This document shows positions 17,001 to 25,439 of a stretch of 26,136 bases of DNA, piece after piece (the first letter of the stretch is position 1; each line of letters begins with the position of its first letter). The DNA is taken from NCBI GenBank assembly GCA_041580375.1, contig JBFGDZ010000027.1, positions 1 through 26,136 of the forward strand, in the 5' to 3' direction. The notes under the pieces are model-generated. The model had not been told where the DNA came from, did no database searches, and saw nothing but the letters and a program-made list of their open reading frames with translations. The translations under genes and the position numbers were made by a program. The DNA comes from JAPUIN01 sp041580375 (GTDB lineage Bacteria > Acidobacteriota > Polarisedimenticolia > Gp22-AA2).

Positions 17001-18349
17001 GTTCGGGCCACCTCGACGGTGTCGGGAAGATAGCTCTGCACGCGCTCGGACACCTCCCGAATGGACTCCTCGCGGCCCTCCTGGAGCTCCCACAGGGAGA
17101 TGATCGGGAAGAATTTCGTAGCCGCCATGTAGACGAGGATAAACCCGGAGAAGGTCCCCGCCATGATCGAGAACTCCACCCACGAGGGCATGTACCCCGC
17201 GTGATGCATCTCGATCCTCGGATGCACGGAGGTCGGCACCACGATCGTGAAGCGCTCCAGCCACATGCCGAGAACGACGAAGGCGGAGGCGACCGACGTT
17301 CCCCAGACGCCGCGCGTCGCGCGACGGCACATCAGCGCCAGCGGCACGATGAAACAGGAGATCACCATGAGCCAGAAGGGGACCGCGTAGGGCCCCGCCA
17401 GCTTCGACCAGAATGTCGCCAGCTCGGCCTCCTCTCCGCCGTACCAGGCGGTGAGATACTCGGCGAACGTGAAATAGGTCCAGAGCAGGGACATGAGCAG
17501 GAGCATGATTCCCATGTTGTTGAAGTGGATGTCCTTGAAGTAGGCCTCCAGGCGGTACACGCGCCGCAGGATGGCCATCGCCAGGATCAGGGCCGCGATG
17601 CCCGAGTAGATGGCCCCGACGACGAAGTAGGGGCCGAAGATCGTGCTGTGCCACATCGGCCTCAGCGTGAGAGCGAAGATCCACGCGATCACCGTGTGCA
17701 CCGAAACCGCTATCGGGATGACCGCCACCGCCAGGAACGCGATGATCTTCTGCAGGACTCTGCGGGCCGCGGGCGAGTCCTGGTACCCGATCGCCAGGAA
17801 CCAGTAGAGCCACCGCGGGCGGATCTTCAGATCGCGGATGACGGCGAGATCGGGGATCATCGGCACGTAAAGATAGATGCTGCTCGCCGTGAAATAGAGA
17901 CCGATGCTGCACACGTCCCACAGCAGGGGCGACCAGGCCTGCCCGTGAAGCAGGACGTACAGCACGCGATCGGGACGGCCCAGATCCAGGATCGGCTGGA
18001 CCGCCCCGAACGCGATCACGAGCACGGTGATGAACTCGGCCGAGCGCGTGATCGCCCGGCGCCACTCGGCGTTACTGATCCGGAGGATGGCGGAGATCAG
18101 CGTACCCGCGTGGGAGATCCCGATGAAGAAGACGAAGCAGATGATGTAGATGCCCCAGTACTCGGGCGTGTTGAGGCCCGTGACGCCGAGGCCGTAGCGC
18201 AGCTGCAGGTAGTAGGCGATGCCCCCCCACAGCGTGATCGCCGCGAGGACGGCAGTCCACATCCAGAACCATCGCGTGGTGCGCACCAGGGGCGTCAGCA
18301 GGATCCGCTGATCCTGGGGAAGATCGGCGAGCCTCTCCAGGTCGCTCAT
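16997..18349 (-). CDS. NrfD/PsrC-type quinol-interacting membrane subunit (ActC/QrcD-like)
   Basis: The 450-residue protein has about ten membrane helices and family landmarks: FIGISHAGTLISAILRI, RPMWHSTIFGPYFVVGAIYSGIA and MWLERFTIVVP. NrfD-family subunits bind menaquinol or ubiquinol and anchor iron-sulfur partners. The long form with about ten helices is typical of alternative complex III and Qrc, rather than the eight-helix form of polysulfide reductase. It probably oxidises or reduces quinones and relays electrons to the ferredoxin subunit encoded three bases upstream. Its stop overlaps the start of the tetraheme cytochrome gene. Confidence 0.92.
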   Translation of the reverse strand: MSDLERLADLPQDQRILLTPLVRTTRWFWMWTAVLAAITLWGGIAYYLQLRYGLGVTGLNTPEYWGIYIICFVFFIGISHAGTLISAILRISNAEWRRAITRSAEFITVLVIAFGAVQPILDLGRPDRVLYVLLHGQAWSPLLWDVCSIGLYFTASSIYLYVPMIPDLAVIRDLKIRPRWLYWFLAIGYQDSPAARRVLQKIIAFLAVAVIPIAVSVHTVIAWIFALTLRPMWHSTIFGPYFVVGAIYSGIAALILAMAILRRVYRLEAYFKDIHFNNMGIMLLLMSLLWTYFTFAEYLTAWYGGEEAELATFWSKLAGPYAVPFWLMVISCFIVPLALMCRRATRGVWGTSVASAFVVLGMWLERFTIVVPTSVHPRIEMHHAGYMPSWVEFSIMAGTFSGFILVYMAATKFFPIISLWELQEGREESIREVSERVQSYLPDTVEVART

Positions 18350-18352
18350 GGG

Positions 18353-19036
18353 TCAGTGCTCCTCGGCCAGGTAGTACACCTTCGGCTTGGTCCCCAGCTC
18401 CTCCAAAAGACGAAACGCGCGGGGGTTCCGAACGAGCCTGGCCACGCGGTGATCGGGATTGTCGAGATCGCCGAAGGTGATCGCCCCCGTCGGACAGGCC
18501 TCCACGCAGGCGGGGACGTAGTCCTCCTCCCGGAGAGGCCGGCGCTCGGCGCGGGCCCGGTCCCGCGCGCGCAGCAGCCGGTGGTGGCAGAAGGTGCATT
18601 TCTCGATGACGCCGACGGGCCGCGTGGACACATCGGGATTGAGCATCGGCTTCGTCGATTCCGGATAGATCGGTTTTCTCCAGTTGAAGGATTTCACCGT
18701 GTAGGGACAGGCATTGGCGCAGTATCGGCAGCCGATGCATCGCGGATAAATCTGGCCCACGATCCCCTCGTCGTCGATGCTCGTCGCGCGCACCGGACAC
18801 ACGGCGGTGCACGGGGGGCGATCGCAGTGCATGCAGGGGCGGGGCAGGAATCGCGTGTGGACATCCGGCCACTCACCGTGCACCTCCGAGACCACCTTCA
18901 TCCAGCTGATCGTCCGGTTCTCGCGGGCGGCCTCGGGGCCGCAGACGGCGACGTTGTTCTCGACCCGACAGGCGACCTCGCAGGCCTGGCATCCGTTGCA
19001 GCGGTCCAGATCGATCACCATTCCCCAGCGGGGCAT
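18353..19036 (-). CDS. Four-cluster ferredoxin subunit of a molybdopterin-type complex (ActB C-part/QrcC-like)
   Basis: The 227-residue protein has four cysteine groups: CNGCQACEVAC, CMHCDRPPCTAVC, CIGCRYCANAC and CTFCHH with a later CVEAC. All 16 cysteines are present, predicting four [4Fe-4S] clusters as in the DmsB/PsrB/HybA family. It is the electron wire between the molybdopterin-family protein and the NrfD subunit. No signal peptide is present; in such complexes it is exported bound to the Tat-carrying partner. AAGGAGG precedes the ATG. It follows the molybdopterin-family gene by 13 bases and precedes the NrfD gene by three. Confidence 0.94.
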   Translation of the reverse strand: MPRWGMVIDLDRCNGCQACEVACRVENNVAVCGPEAARENRTISWMKVVSEVHGEWPDVHTRFLPRPCMHCDRPPCTAVCPVRATSIDDEGIVGQIYPRCIGCRYCANACPYTVKSFNWRKPIYPESTKPMLNPDVSTRPVGVIEKCTFCHHRLLRARDRARAERRPLREEDYVPACVEACPTGAITFGDLDNPDHRVARLVRNPRAFRLLEELGTKPKVYYLAEEH

Positions 19037-19049
19037 CCCCTCTCCTCCT

Positions 19050-21389
19050 TCAGGCCGGCACGATCCGCACGCGCGTGGAGTACCAGTCGGGCAGCCCGGT
19101 CACCGTGTCCTTCCGCCCGCCGATCGCCCGCAGCGGATTGGACGCGCGCGCGCTCCCCCAGCCCTCGACCTCCATGTGCAGGCCGTACGGCACGTTCACG
19201 AGGCCGGGCTGGGCGCCGCGATAGAACCGGAGACGGGCCGCGAACGCCCCGGCCCCGGACTCGATGCGCACCTTCTGGCCGTCGACGAGTCCGAGTCTCG
19301 CTCCGGTCCGCGGATTGATCTCGGCCCAGGTCTCCCAGGCGTCTCCCGTCAGCACGCCCAGGTTCTCCAGCAACCAGGGCATCAGCGCGGTGGTGCCCGA
19401 AGCCAGGGTCATCACGCGATAGGGGACCAGCAGCAGGCTCCCGTCACCGACGCCGGCGGCGCGGTCCTTCTCGAGCGGCAGGAATCCCTCCGCGAGATGC
19501 GGCGCCGCGGCCCGAATCGCATTCCTGGCCTCGACGGGGAAAATCCTCACCTCGCCCTTCGGGAGCTGCGAAGCCGCGCTCCAATCGTGATAGTCGTAGT
19601 AGGGATCGAACCAGCCGCCGCTTTCGCGCAGGGCTTCCCAGAACTGCTCCGCGGTATTGCCGTGCGGGAGCCACCATCCGCGCGCCTGGAGCTCGCGAAG
19701 CTCCTCGCGCCGGAACGAGGGGACGAGGACGCTCCCCCTGTGCGCGCGCGACAGCGCCTGGCCCCGCTCGCGCACGATCTGCTCGACGCCGGACCAGGCG
19801 AACTTCGAGCCGACCTCTCCGCCCAGCCGGGACGCGAGATCGAGGATCACGTCTCCCGTCGCCCGCGTCTCGTGCAGCGGAGGGACGATCGGCTGGACGA
19901 CGCCCCAGACCGGAATGGGAACCGAGGCGGGGGCCGGGGCGTCCTGCCACCTTTCCAGGTAGGTGTGATCCGGCAGGACGAGGTGAGCGTACCGGGCGCT
20001 CTCGTCCAGGAACGGCGAGAACGAGACCACCAGGGGAATGTTTCGCAGGGCGGCTTCCACCCGGTCCCGAACGGGGGACGATGCGACGGGGTTCGCGTAG
20101 TAGAGGAACAGGGCGTTCAGCGGCGCGGCATCCGCGGAGGCGACGCGCTCCGCCCAGTTCGCAGCATTGAGGTCGTCCCGCCCGGCGCCGGGCGGCCGGA
20201 GACCCGAGGGACTGGACTCCTCGAGCGTGGGCGCCGGTAGCGCCGGCTGGATCAGAACACCGCCGGGACGGTTGAGGGCGCCGACGAGGACGTTCAGGGC
20301 GTGGATCGCCAGGGCATCGGCGAATCCCCCCGCACGCCATGAGACGGCCTGATCCCAGAGCGCGACGGGACGGCGGGCCGTCCCGAAGGCCTTGGCCAGC
20401 GTCACGATCGTCGCGGCGGGGACGCCCGTTCGCTCGGCGATCTCCTCCGTTCTCCCATGCCGCTGGACGAGGGTCCGGAAGCCCGGGACGACCTGACCGG
20501 ATTCGTCGGTCCAGTCCTCGATGCCGCGCACGCGCTGGTGGACCGCGCGCGCGTCGTAGAGGCCCTCCTTCATGATCACGTAGGCGATCCCGATGGCGAG
20601 CGCCCCCCAGGTTCCCGGACGGACTGCGATCCACTGGTCGGCGCGCGCGGCGGTGCGCGAGTGGCGAAGGTCGATCTGCACCCATCTGGGCCGGCGCCCC
20701 GCCGCGGCGTCCCTCGCCCGGGCCGCCTGCGGCGGGCTCCACCACGCCTCCGACAGGGGGACGCCGAACGACAGCACCAGATCGGACGCCGCGAGATCGA
20801 ACGCGGGCGGGGCGTCGATGCCCTGGCTCAGATTCATCACGCGTGCCGCGCCATCGGCGTAGTCCTCCCGCAGCAGGTGGGGCGTCCCGTAAACGCCCGT
20901 GAATCTGCGCAGGAGCTCATCCATGATCCCGGACACGTCGCCGGCGAGCCACGCGACGGAGGCCGCCTCTCCCCGGGATCGGAGATCTGCGAGGACTTTC
21001 GCGACGCGCCCCAGGGCCTGGTCCCAGGAGACCCGCCGGAACTCACTCGACCCGGGCGGTCCGGTGCGCTCGATCGGGCCGGTCAGCCGGGACGGGTGGT
21101 AGAGGAGCTGGATGCCCGCGTACCCCTTCGGGCAGAGCCCGCCCCTGTTGATCGGGTGGAGCGGATTGCCCTCGATCCGGACGAGTTTGCCGTCCACCAC
21201 GCGGCCCCGGATTCCGCAGTGGGCCGGACAGAGCATGCACGTGGACGGGATGAACTCCTCGCGACCGGGGGACCAGTCGGGTCCCACCTCGGGCGAGCCG
21301 AGCGGGAGCCAGTGGGAGATCCCGCCCAGGCCGAGCCCGAGGCCCAAGCCGCCGACGCTGGCCAGAAACTCCCGTCTGTCGACGCCCAC
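19050..21389 (-). CDS. Molybdopterin-oxidoreductase-family subunit, probably non-catalytic (ActB N-part/QrcB-like)
   Basis: The 779-residue protein has a Tat signal (DRREFLASVG, residues 4-13) and a [4Fe-4S] site: C51, C54, C58 and C86. MopB domains follow (about 110-620), then a C-terminal dinucleotide-binding domain (about 650-775, WAEINPRTGARLGLVDGQKV). These four cysteines are the only ones in the protein, so no Cys or Sec can ligate Mo or W. The segment around 165-180 (YADGAARVMNLSQG), where polysulfide or arsenate reductases place that ligand, has none. In Qrc and Act the homologue is likewise cofactor-free. A serine or aspartate ligand cannot be excluded. Start is GTG. It follows the pentaheme gene by 13 bases. 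Confidence 0.9.
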   Translation of the reverse strand: MGVDRREFLASVGGLGLGLGLGGISHWLPLGSPEVGPDWSPGREEFIPSTCMLCPAHCGIRGRVVDGKLVRIEGNPLHPINRGGLCPKGYAGIQLLYHPSRLTGPIERTGPPGSSEFRRVSWDQALGRVAKVLADLRSRGEAASVAWLAGDVSGIMDELLRRFTGVYGTPHLLREDYADGAARVMNLSQGIDAPPAFDLAASDLVLSFGVPLSEAWWSPPQAARARDAAAGRRPRWVQIDLRHSRTAARADQWIAVRPGTWGALAIGIAYVIMKEGLYDARAVHQRVRGIEDWTDESGQVVPGFRTLVQRHGRTEEIAERTGVPAATIVTLAKAFGTARRPVALWDQAVSWRAGGFADALAIHALNVLVGALNRPGGVLIQPALPAPTLEESSPSGLRPPGAGRDDLNAANWAERVASADAAPLNALFLYYANPVASSPVRDRVEAALRNIPLVVSFSPFLDESARYAHLVLPDHTYLERWQDAPAPASVPIPVWGVVQPIVPPLHETRATGDVILDLASRLGGEVGSKFAWSGVEQIVRERGQALSRAHRGSVLVPSFRREELRELQARGWWLPHGNTAEQFWEALRESGGWFDPYYDYHDWSAASQLPKGEVRIFPVEARNAIRAAAPHLAEGFLPLEKDRAAGVGDGSLLLVPYRVMTLASGTTALMPWLLENLGVLTGDAWETWAEINPRTGARLGLVDGQKVRIESGAGAFAARLRFYRGAQPGLVNVPYGLHMEVEGWGSARASNPLRAIGGRKDTVTGLPDWYSTRVRIVPA

Positions 21390-21402
21390 CCTTGATCCCC
21401 CG

Positions 21403-21921
21403 TTAGCGGTGACACCGCGTGCAGTCGGCCGGGACTCCGCTGCGCTCGTGGCAGTCGAGGCAGGTATCCATCGTGATCCGGATCAACGGCTTCTCGGGGG
21501 GGACGGCCGTGCCGGCGATCGCGCCGTGGCAGGTCGCGCACTCCAGTCCCGCCACCTCCACATGCCGCCTGTGCGTGTAGAAGGCGTGATCGGGCAACCG
21601 GAACAGCTTGCGGAAGACGTCGTACTCCCCCTCCTTCGCGAGGCTCCGGATCCTCTCCTCTTCGGCGCTTTCGGTCTGCGCCTCCTCATGACATCCCATG
21701 CAGACCTCAAGCGACGGCAGGCCGGCGTGAGCCGCCTCCCCCGCGAACTCGTGGCACAGCGTGCACTCGATCTCGAGCTCTCCCGCGTGCTTCTCGTGGC
21801 TGAACGCGATCGGCTGGACGATCCGTTCGGAGGGTCGGAACAAAACCCTCCCGACGGCGTACCCGAAGGCCGCCGAGAACAGCACGATCGCTCCGATCAG
21901 AAGCCGTCGTACGGGGGTCAC
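21403..21921 (-). CDS. Membrane-anchored pentaheme cytochrome c (ActA/QrcA-like)
   Basis: The 172-residue protein has an N-terminal membrane helix (about 6-26) and five heme motifs: CTLCH (53-57), CMGCH (74-78), CATCH (128-132), CLDCH (154-158) and CTRCH (167-171). FSHEKH (H42, H45) and YTHRRH (H117, H120) supply probable distal His ligands. The heme count and layout match ActA of alternative complex III and resemble hexaheme QrcA. It probably passes electrons from the complex to periplasmic carriers. Start is a GTG. It is the first gene of the operon, 46 bases downstream of the predicted sigma54 transcription start. Confidence 0.9.
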   Translation of the reverse strand: MTPVRRLLIGAIVLFSAAFGYAVGRVLFRPSERIVQPIAFSHEKHAGELEIECTLCHEFAGEAAHAGLPSLEVCMGCHEEAQTESAEEERIRSLAKEGEYDVFRKLFRLPDHAFYTHRRHVEVAGLECATCHGAIAGTAVPPEKPLIRITMDTCLDCHERSGVPADCTRCHR

Positions 21922-21977
21922 AGGCCATCCCCACTCGTCGCCGCCGGGTATCGATCACCCGGCCGAACGGATCGACA

Positions 21978-21993
21978 AGCAAAGTTGATTCCA
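21978..21993 (-). promoter_or_regulatory. Sigma54 (-24/-12) promoter of the respiratory complex operon
   Basis: On the - strand TGGAATCAACTTTGCT keeps the invariant GG and GC at the exact sigma54 spacing and a TTGCT -12 element. Transcription would start near 21967. A dyad at 22094-22108 lies about 110 bases further upstream, a normal position for an activator site. Confidence 0.6.
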
Positions 21994-22093
21994 GCGGCGC
22001 CCCGGACTGGTGAAATACGCCGGAAGTGCCTGTCGGGTGGTGTCTTGCCTGAAGAGGGCGCGAGCGGTGCGGCGAGAGACTCCCGGGGCGGGG

Positions 22094-22108
22094 CTGACAG
22101 AATGTCAG
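22094..22108. promoter_or_regulatory. Palindromic operator CTGACA-GAA-TGTCAG, overlaps the regulator stop
   Basis: A perfect 6-3-6 palindrome sits about 108 bases upstream of the -24 element of the complex operon and includes the last codons and stop of the regulator gene. The same half-sites occur at 25419-25435 and 25440-25455. It is most simply read as a binding site of the adjacent response regulator. Confidence 0.65.
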
Positions 22109-23484
22109 TGATCCCGCTCCGGGGATGTCGGCGGGAGGTGCTTGAGCTTCCTATACAGGGTCCGGTCGCTGATGCCGAGCACCTCGGCGACGCGGCCCCG
22201 GTGCCCGCCGAATTCTTCGAGCAGGTGATCGATGTACGCGCGTTCCAGCATTTCGAGCGATGGACGGCGCTGCATCAGCTCGCGCACGCCGGCGCCCTTC
22301 TCATGGCGGAGATTGCCGGGAAGATCGTCGACCGTCACCTCCGACCCGTCTGCCAGGATGAGCGCGCGCTCGACCACGTTGTGCAGCTCCCGGACGTTTC
22401 CCGGCCACGAGTAGGATCGGAGGACCGCCAGCGCCTCTTTCGAGAATCGAACCGGATTTCTGCGAATCACGGGTGAGTTGTCGGCAAAGTACCTGGCCAG
22501 CAGCGGGATGTCCGCGCTCCTCTCCCGCAGAGGCGGCAGTGTGAAGCTGACGACGTTGATGCGGTAGTAGAGATCCTGGCGGAACCGCTCCTCCTGCACC
22601 ATCCGATACAGGTCGCGATTGGTGGCGCAGATCACGCGCACGTCCACACGGACATCATGGACGCCCCCGACGCGGCGGAATGTCCCGGAATCGAGGACGC
22701 GGAGAATCCGGGACTGCAGGGGCATGGAGATCTCGCCGATCTCGTCCAGAAAAAGCGTCCCTCCGTCGGCCACCTCGAAGAGTCCGTGCTTCCGGGCGAT
22801 CGCGCCGGTGAAGGCCCCGCGCTCGTGGCCGAAGAGCTCGCTCTGCAGCAGGGACTCCTGGAGCGACGTGCAATCCACGACGATGAACGGCTGGCGGCTG
22901 CGCGGACTGTTCCGGTGAATGGCGCGGGCCGCCAGCTCCTTGCCCACGCCGCTCTCGCCCTGGATGAGCGCGGTCGAATGGGTCAGAGACACCTTGCCGA
23001 TGATCTCCAGGACCGAGCGCAACGCCGGGCTCTTCCCTACGAACTCGCGGAATCGATCGTGCCTCGCGAGCTCGCGTTGCAGCAGACGGTTCTCGCGCAG
23101 AAGGGAGCGTTTCTCGTGGGCTCTGCGGATCAGGGACTCCAGCTCGTCCAGGTTGCAGGGTTTCGTCAGGAAGTCGAACGCGCCGGTCTTGAGCGTGCGG
23201 ACCGCGTTCTCGACGGTGGCGTGCCCGGTGAGGACGATCACCTCGGTCGAGGGGGACCGCTCCCGAATCTCGCGGATCAGATCCTCTCCGGACAGGCCGG
23301 GCAGGTTGAGATCGACAACCGCCACGCCGAACGTGCGCTCCTCGCAAATCCGCAGCGCCGACTCGGCGTCGCGCGCGGGCGTCACGTCGAACCCGCTGTG
23401 CCCGAGCTCGTCGGCCAGCGCTTCCCTGAAGGCGTCGTCATCGTCGACGAGCAGGACGTCGATGGCGCCGGCCCCGGCCTTCAC
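22105..23484 (-). CDS. Sigma54-dependent response regulator (NtrC family)
   Basis: The 459-residue protein has a receiver (8-122) with D14-D17, phospho-acceptor D58 in VVDLNLPG, T86 and K108. An AAA+ domain (about 148-390) carries Walker A GESGVGKE (176-183), the sigma54-contacting loop GAFTGA (223-228) and Walker B LFLDEIG (244-250). A Fis-type HTH (about 428-447) ends it. All elements for activating sigma54 RNA polymerase are intact. The start is a GTG whose GTGA overlaps the kinase stop, with GAGGGG upstream, so kinase and regulator are cotranscribed and coupled. Putative targets are the two sigma54 promoters flanking this gene pair. Confidence 0.94.
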   Translation of the reverse strand: MKAGAGAIDVLLVDDDDAFREALADELGHSGFDVTPARDAESALRICEERTFGVAVVDLNLPGLSGEDLIREIRERSPSTEVIVLTGHATVENAVRTLKTGAFDFLTKPCNLDELESLIRRAHEKRSLLRENRLLQRELARHDRFREFVGKSPALRSVLEIIGKVSLTHSTALIQGESGVGKELAARAIHRNSPRSRQPFIVVDCTSLQESLLQSELFGHERGAFTGAIARKHGLFEVADGGTLFLDEIGEISMPLQSRILRVLDSGTFRRVGGVHDVRVDVRVICATNRDLYRMVQEERFRQDLYYRINVVSFTLPPLRERSADIPLLARYFADNSPVIRRNPVRFSKEALAVLRSYSWPGNVRELHNVVERALILADGSEVTVDDLPGNLRHEKGAGVRELMQRRPSLEMLERAYIDHLLEEFGGHRGRVAEVLGISDRTLYRKLKHLPPTSPERDH

Positions 23485-25397
23485 GCGTTCCCCTCGACGC
23501 GCCGGACGGGAAGGTGCACCGTCATCGTCGTTCCCTGTCCAGGGCGGCTCCGCGCCGCGATCGCGCCGCCCATCTCCGTCACGATCCTGTGGGCGATGAA
23601 GAGCCCCAGGCCGGTTCCCTGACCGGGCGGCTTCGTCGTGAAGAATGGTTCGTAGATGCGAGAGGCGACATCCGGCGGGATCCCGCATCCCGAGTCCTCG
23701 ACCTCGATCTCGATGCCCGCGTCGGCCGCCGATGTCCGGACGATCAACCGTCCTCCCCTCCCGTCCATCGCCTGCACCGCGTTCAGCGCCAGATTCATGA
23801 TCACCTGCGCGAGCCGGGACTCGTCGCCCCGGAGAGGCGGCAGCGGGCGTCCCGGCTCGAGGCGCGCGCTCACGCCTGCCCGGCCGATGTCGTGGGCCAG
23901 GATGGCGAGGATCTCCTCCACGACGTGGTTTACGTCGATGAGCGATCTCGCGCTTCCGGGCGGCCGCGCAACCCGGAGCAGCCGGTTCGTGATTTGGCGC
24001 GCCCGGTCGACCTCGCGCGCGATCCGCCGCAGCACGGGCTCGAGGGCGCCGCCGTTTCGAGACGATCGGTCGGGCGGATCCGACAACCTCCGCAATACGC
24101 CTTCCACCGAAGCGGCGATGGCGCCGAGCGGATTGTTGATCTCGTGCGACAGTCCCGAGGCGAGAAGGCCCAGAGAGGCCAGCCTCTCCGAGTGCACCAG
24201 GGTCGCCTCGAGCTCGCGGCGTTCGGAGATGTCCCGACGCACCTCGACGGCATGAACGACCCGTCCGTCGTGGCCGCGCACCGGCGACGCATGGATCTCC
24301 ATGGTCCGCTCCCGGCCGTCTGAGCCCGTTCGCGACACGATGCCCTTGTGCAGCCGGCCGGTCCTGAACACGTTCCGCGCGGGGCAGCCCTCGGGCTCTC
24401 TGGACGCGCACGGCCACTTCGACTCCGTCACATCGCGGCAGAATCGCCCCGCGAGCTCCTCCCCGCCCCCGCCCACGCCCGACCGGAACGCCCGGTTGGC
24501 GGCGATGACGCGCTGCTCGGGGTCGAGCACGACGATCTCGTCGTCGATGGCGTCCAGGATGGTCTGGAGATCGCGGCGCTGGGTCTCGACCGTGCGGAGA
24601 GTGCGCGCGAGGTGATCCGTCATCTCGTTCACGTGCGAGGCCAGAGCCCTGAATTCACCCGGCGACGAGGAGGTGACGCGCGCGTCGAGATCGCCCCCCA
24701 CGATCTTCCGACTGGCCGCCACGACGTTCCGGAGGGGGCCGTGCACCATCCGCCTCAGGAGCCAGGCGAGGATCGCGATGGTGACCAGCACCATGACCGC
24801 ACCGAGGGCGACGGTGCTCCCGATGCCGGCGAAAAAACGCCGGTCGGCTGCGCTCAGGGCGACGTCCATCAGGAGGATCCCGTTTGTGGCCTCCTGCGCA
24901 TCATGACAGGCGTGGCAACGGGGCTCGTTCGGCACGGCGGTGACCGAACGGAACACCCGGACTCCATCCTCCGTCGTCACGGTCGCGCGGCTCGATGCCG
25001 GCCGATCGGGCGACCGATGACAGACGAGGCAGGTCTCGTCACGTTGTCTGTCGAGGATCCGTCCCTCGTAGGAACGGTCCGAAGAGACCCGCACGCGTCC
25101 CCGGTGATCCAGCAGAATCACGCGCTCCACGTCATCCTGTTCCGACAGATTGCGCACCGCCTCATCGAGGAGGTGCGGCTGACCGGCGATCATCGCCGAC
25201 CGCAGGCCCTCCACCGTGACGCGGCCCAGTCCGGCCGTCGCCTCCGACAGGGCATCGATCTGCTGCCTGCGCAGCAGGTGATGGAAAGCGAGAAGGAACG
25301 GCACGCCGATGAGCAGAAGGGCGGCGGTCACCCCGGCCGTCAGGCGAACCGTGAGCCGATCCCGCAAAGGAATGCGCCTGCTGTCGGGAGCTTTCAT
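23481..25397 (-). CDS. Sensor histidine kinase with a diheme c-type periplasmic domain
   Basis: The 638-residue protein has two membrane helices (about 19-37 and 192-213) that bracket a periplasmic domain with CLVCH (123-127) and CHACH (161-165), two c-type heme sites. After a HAMP region (214-266) comes a PAS domain (272-386) with C320, C330 and C338. HisKA carries the phospho-acceptor H418 (SHEINNPLG). The ATPase domain has N539, DSGCGIP and GTGLGLF. It probably senses periplasmic redox state, or a gaseous ligand, through heme and phosphorylates the overlapping regulator. A -10-like box ends about seven bases upstream of the ATG with no Shine-Dalgarno sequence. Confidence 0.93.
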   Translation of the reverse strand: MKAPDSRRIPLRDRLTVRLTAGVTAALLLIGVPFLLAFHHLLRRQQIDALSEATAGLGRVTVEGLRSAMIAGQPHLLDEAVRNLSEQDDVERVILLDHRGRVRVSSDRSYEGRILDRQRDETCLVCHRSPDRPASSRATVTTEDGVRVFRSVTAVPNEPRCHACHDAQEATNGILLMDVALSAADRRFFAGIGSTVALGAVMVLVTIAILAWLLRRMVHGPLRNVVAASRKIVGGDLDARVTSSSPGEFRALASHVNEMTDHLARTLRTVETQRRDLQTILDAIDDEIVVLDPEQRVIAANRAFRSGVGGGGEELAGRFCRDVTESKWPCASREPEGCPARNVFRTGRLHKGIVSRTGSDGRERTMEIHASPVRGHDGRVVHAVEVRRDISERRELEATLVHSERLASLGLLASGLSHEINNPLGAIAASVEGVLRRLSDPPDRSSRNGGALEPVLRRIAREVDRARQITNRLLRVARPPGSARSLIDVNHVVEEILAILAHDIGRAGVSARLEPGRPLPPLRGDESRLAQVIMNLALNAVQAMDGRGGRLIVRTSAADAGIEIEVEDSGCGIPPDVASRIYEPFFTTKPPGQGTGLGLFIAHRIVTEMGGAIAARSRPGQGTTMTVHLPVRRVEGNA

Positions 25398-25404
25398 TCG
25401 AATG

Positions 25405-25434
25405 ATGTTACTCCGCTTCCTGACAAAATGTCAG
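25405..25434 (-). promoter_or_regulatory. Possible kinase-regulator promoter embedded in the operator
   Basis: On the - strand CTGACA (-35) and TAACAT (-10) are 18 bases apart. The -35 is one arm of the palindrome at 25419-25435. Transcription would begin at or next to the kinase ATG. Regulator bound at the palindrome would block this promoter, predicting negative autoregulation. Confidence 0.4.
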
Positions 25435-25435
25435 G
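25419..25435. promoter_or_regulatory. Palindromic operator CCTGACA-AAA-TGTCAGG
   Basis: A perfect 7-3-7 palindrome in the divergent region between kinase and cytochrome genes. It shares its core half-sites with the palindrome at 22094-22108. Its centre is about 145 bases from the -24 element of the cytochrome promoter. Confidence 0.68.
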
Positions 25436-25439
25436 TCGA

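Noticed and set aside
17001..18065. N-terminal extension of the tetraheme cytochrome frame
   Set aside because: It overlaps the NrfD gene in another frame and lacks sense; the ATG at 17000 overlapping the NrfD stop and followed by a membrane anchor is a better start.
17201..19318. Open frame of 705 codons on the + strand opposite the NrfD and ferredoxin genes
   Set aside because: It has a low-complexity Asp/Arg/His-rich composition and covers two certain genes on the other strand. No motif supports it.
16997..21921. Assignment of the operon as polysulfide, tetrathionate or arsenate reductase
   Set aside because: The molybdopterin-family subunit has no cysteine Mo ligand, and the pentaheme cytochrome plus long NrfD subunit fit Act/Qrc-type complexes better.
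23485..24417. N-terminal extension of the response-regulator frame
   Set aside because: It overlaps the kinase gene and has no domain; the GTG at 23484 overlapping the kinase stop begins a normal receiver.
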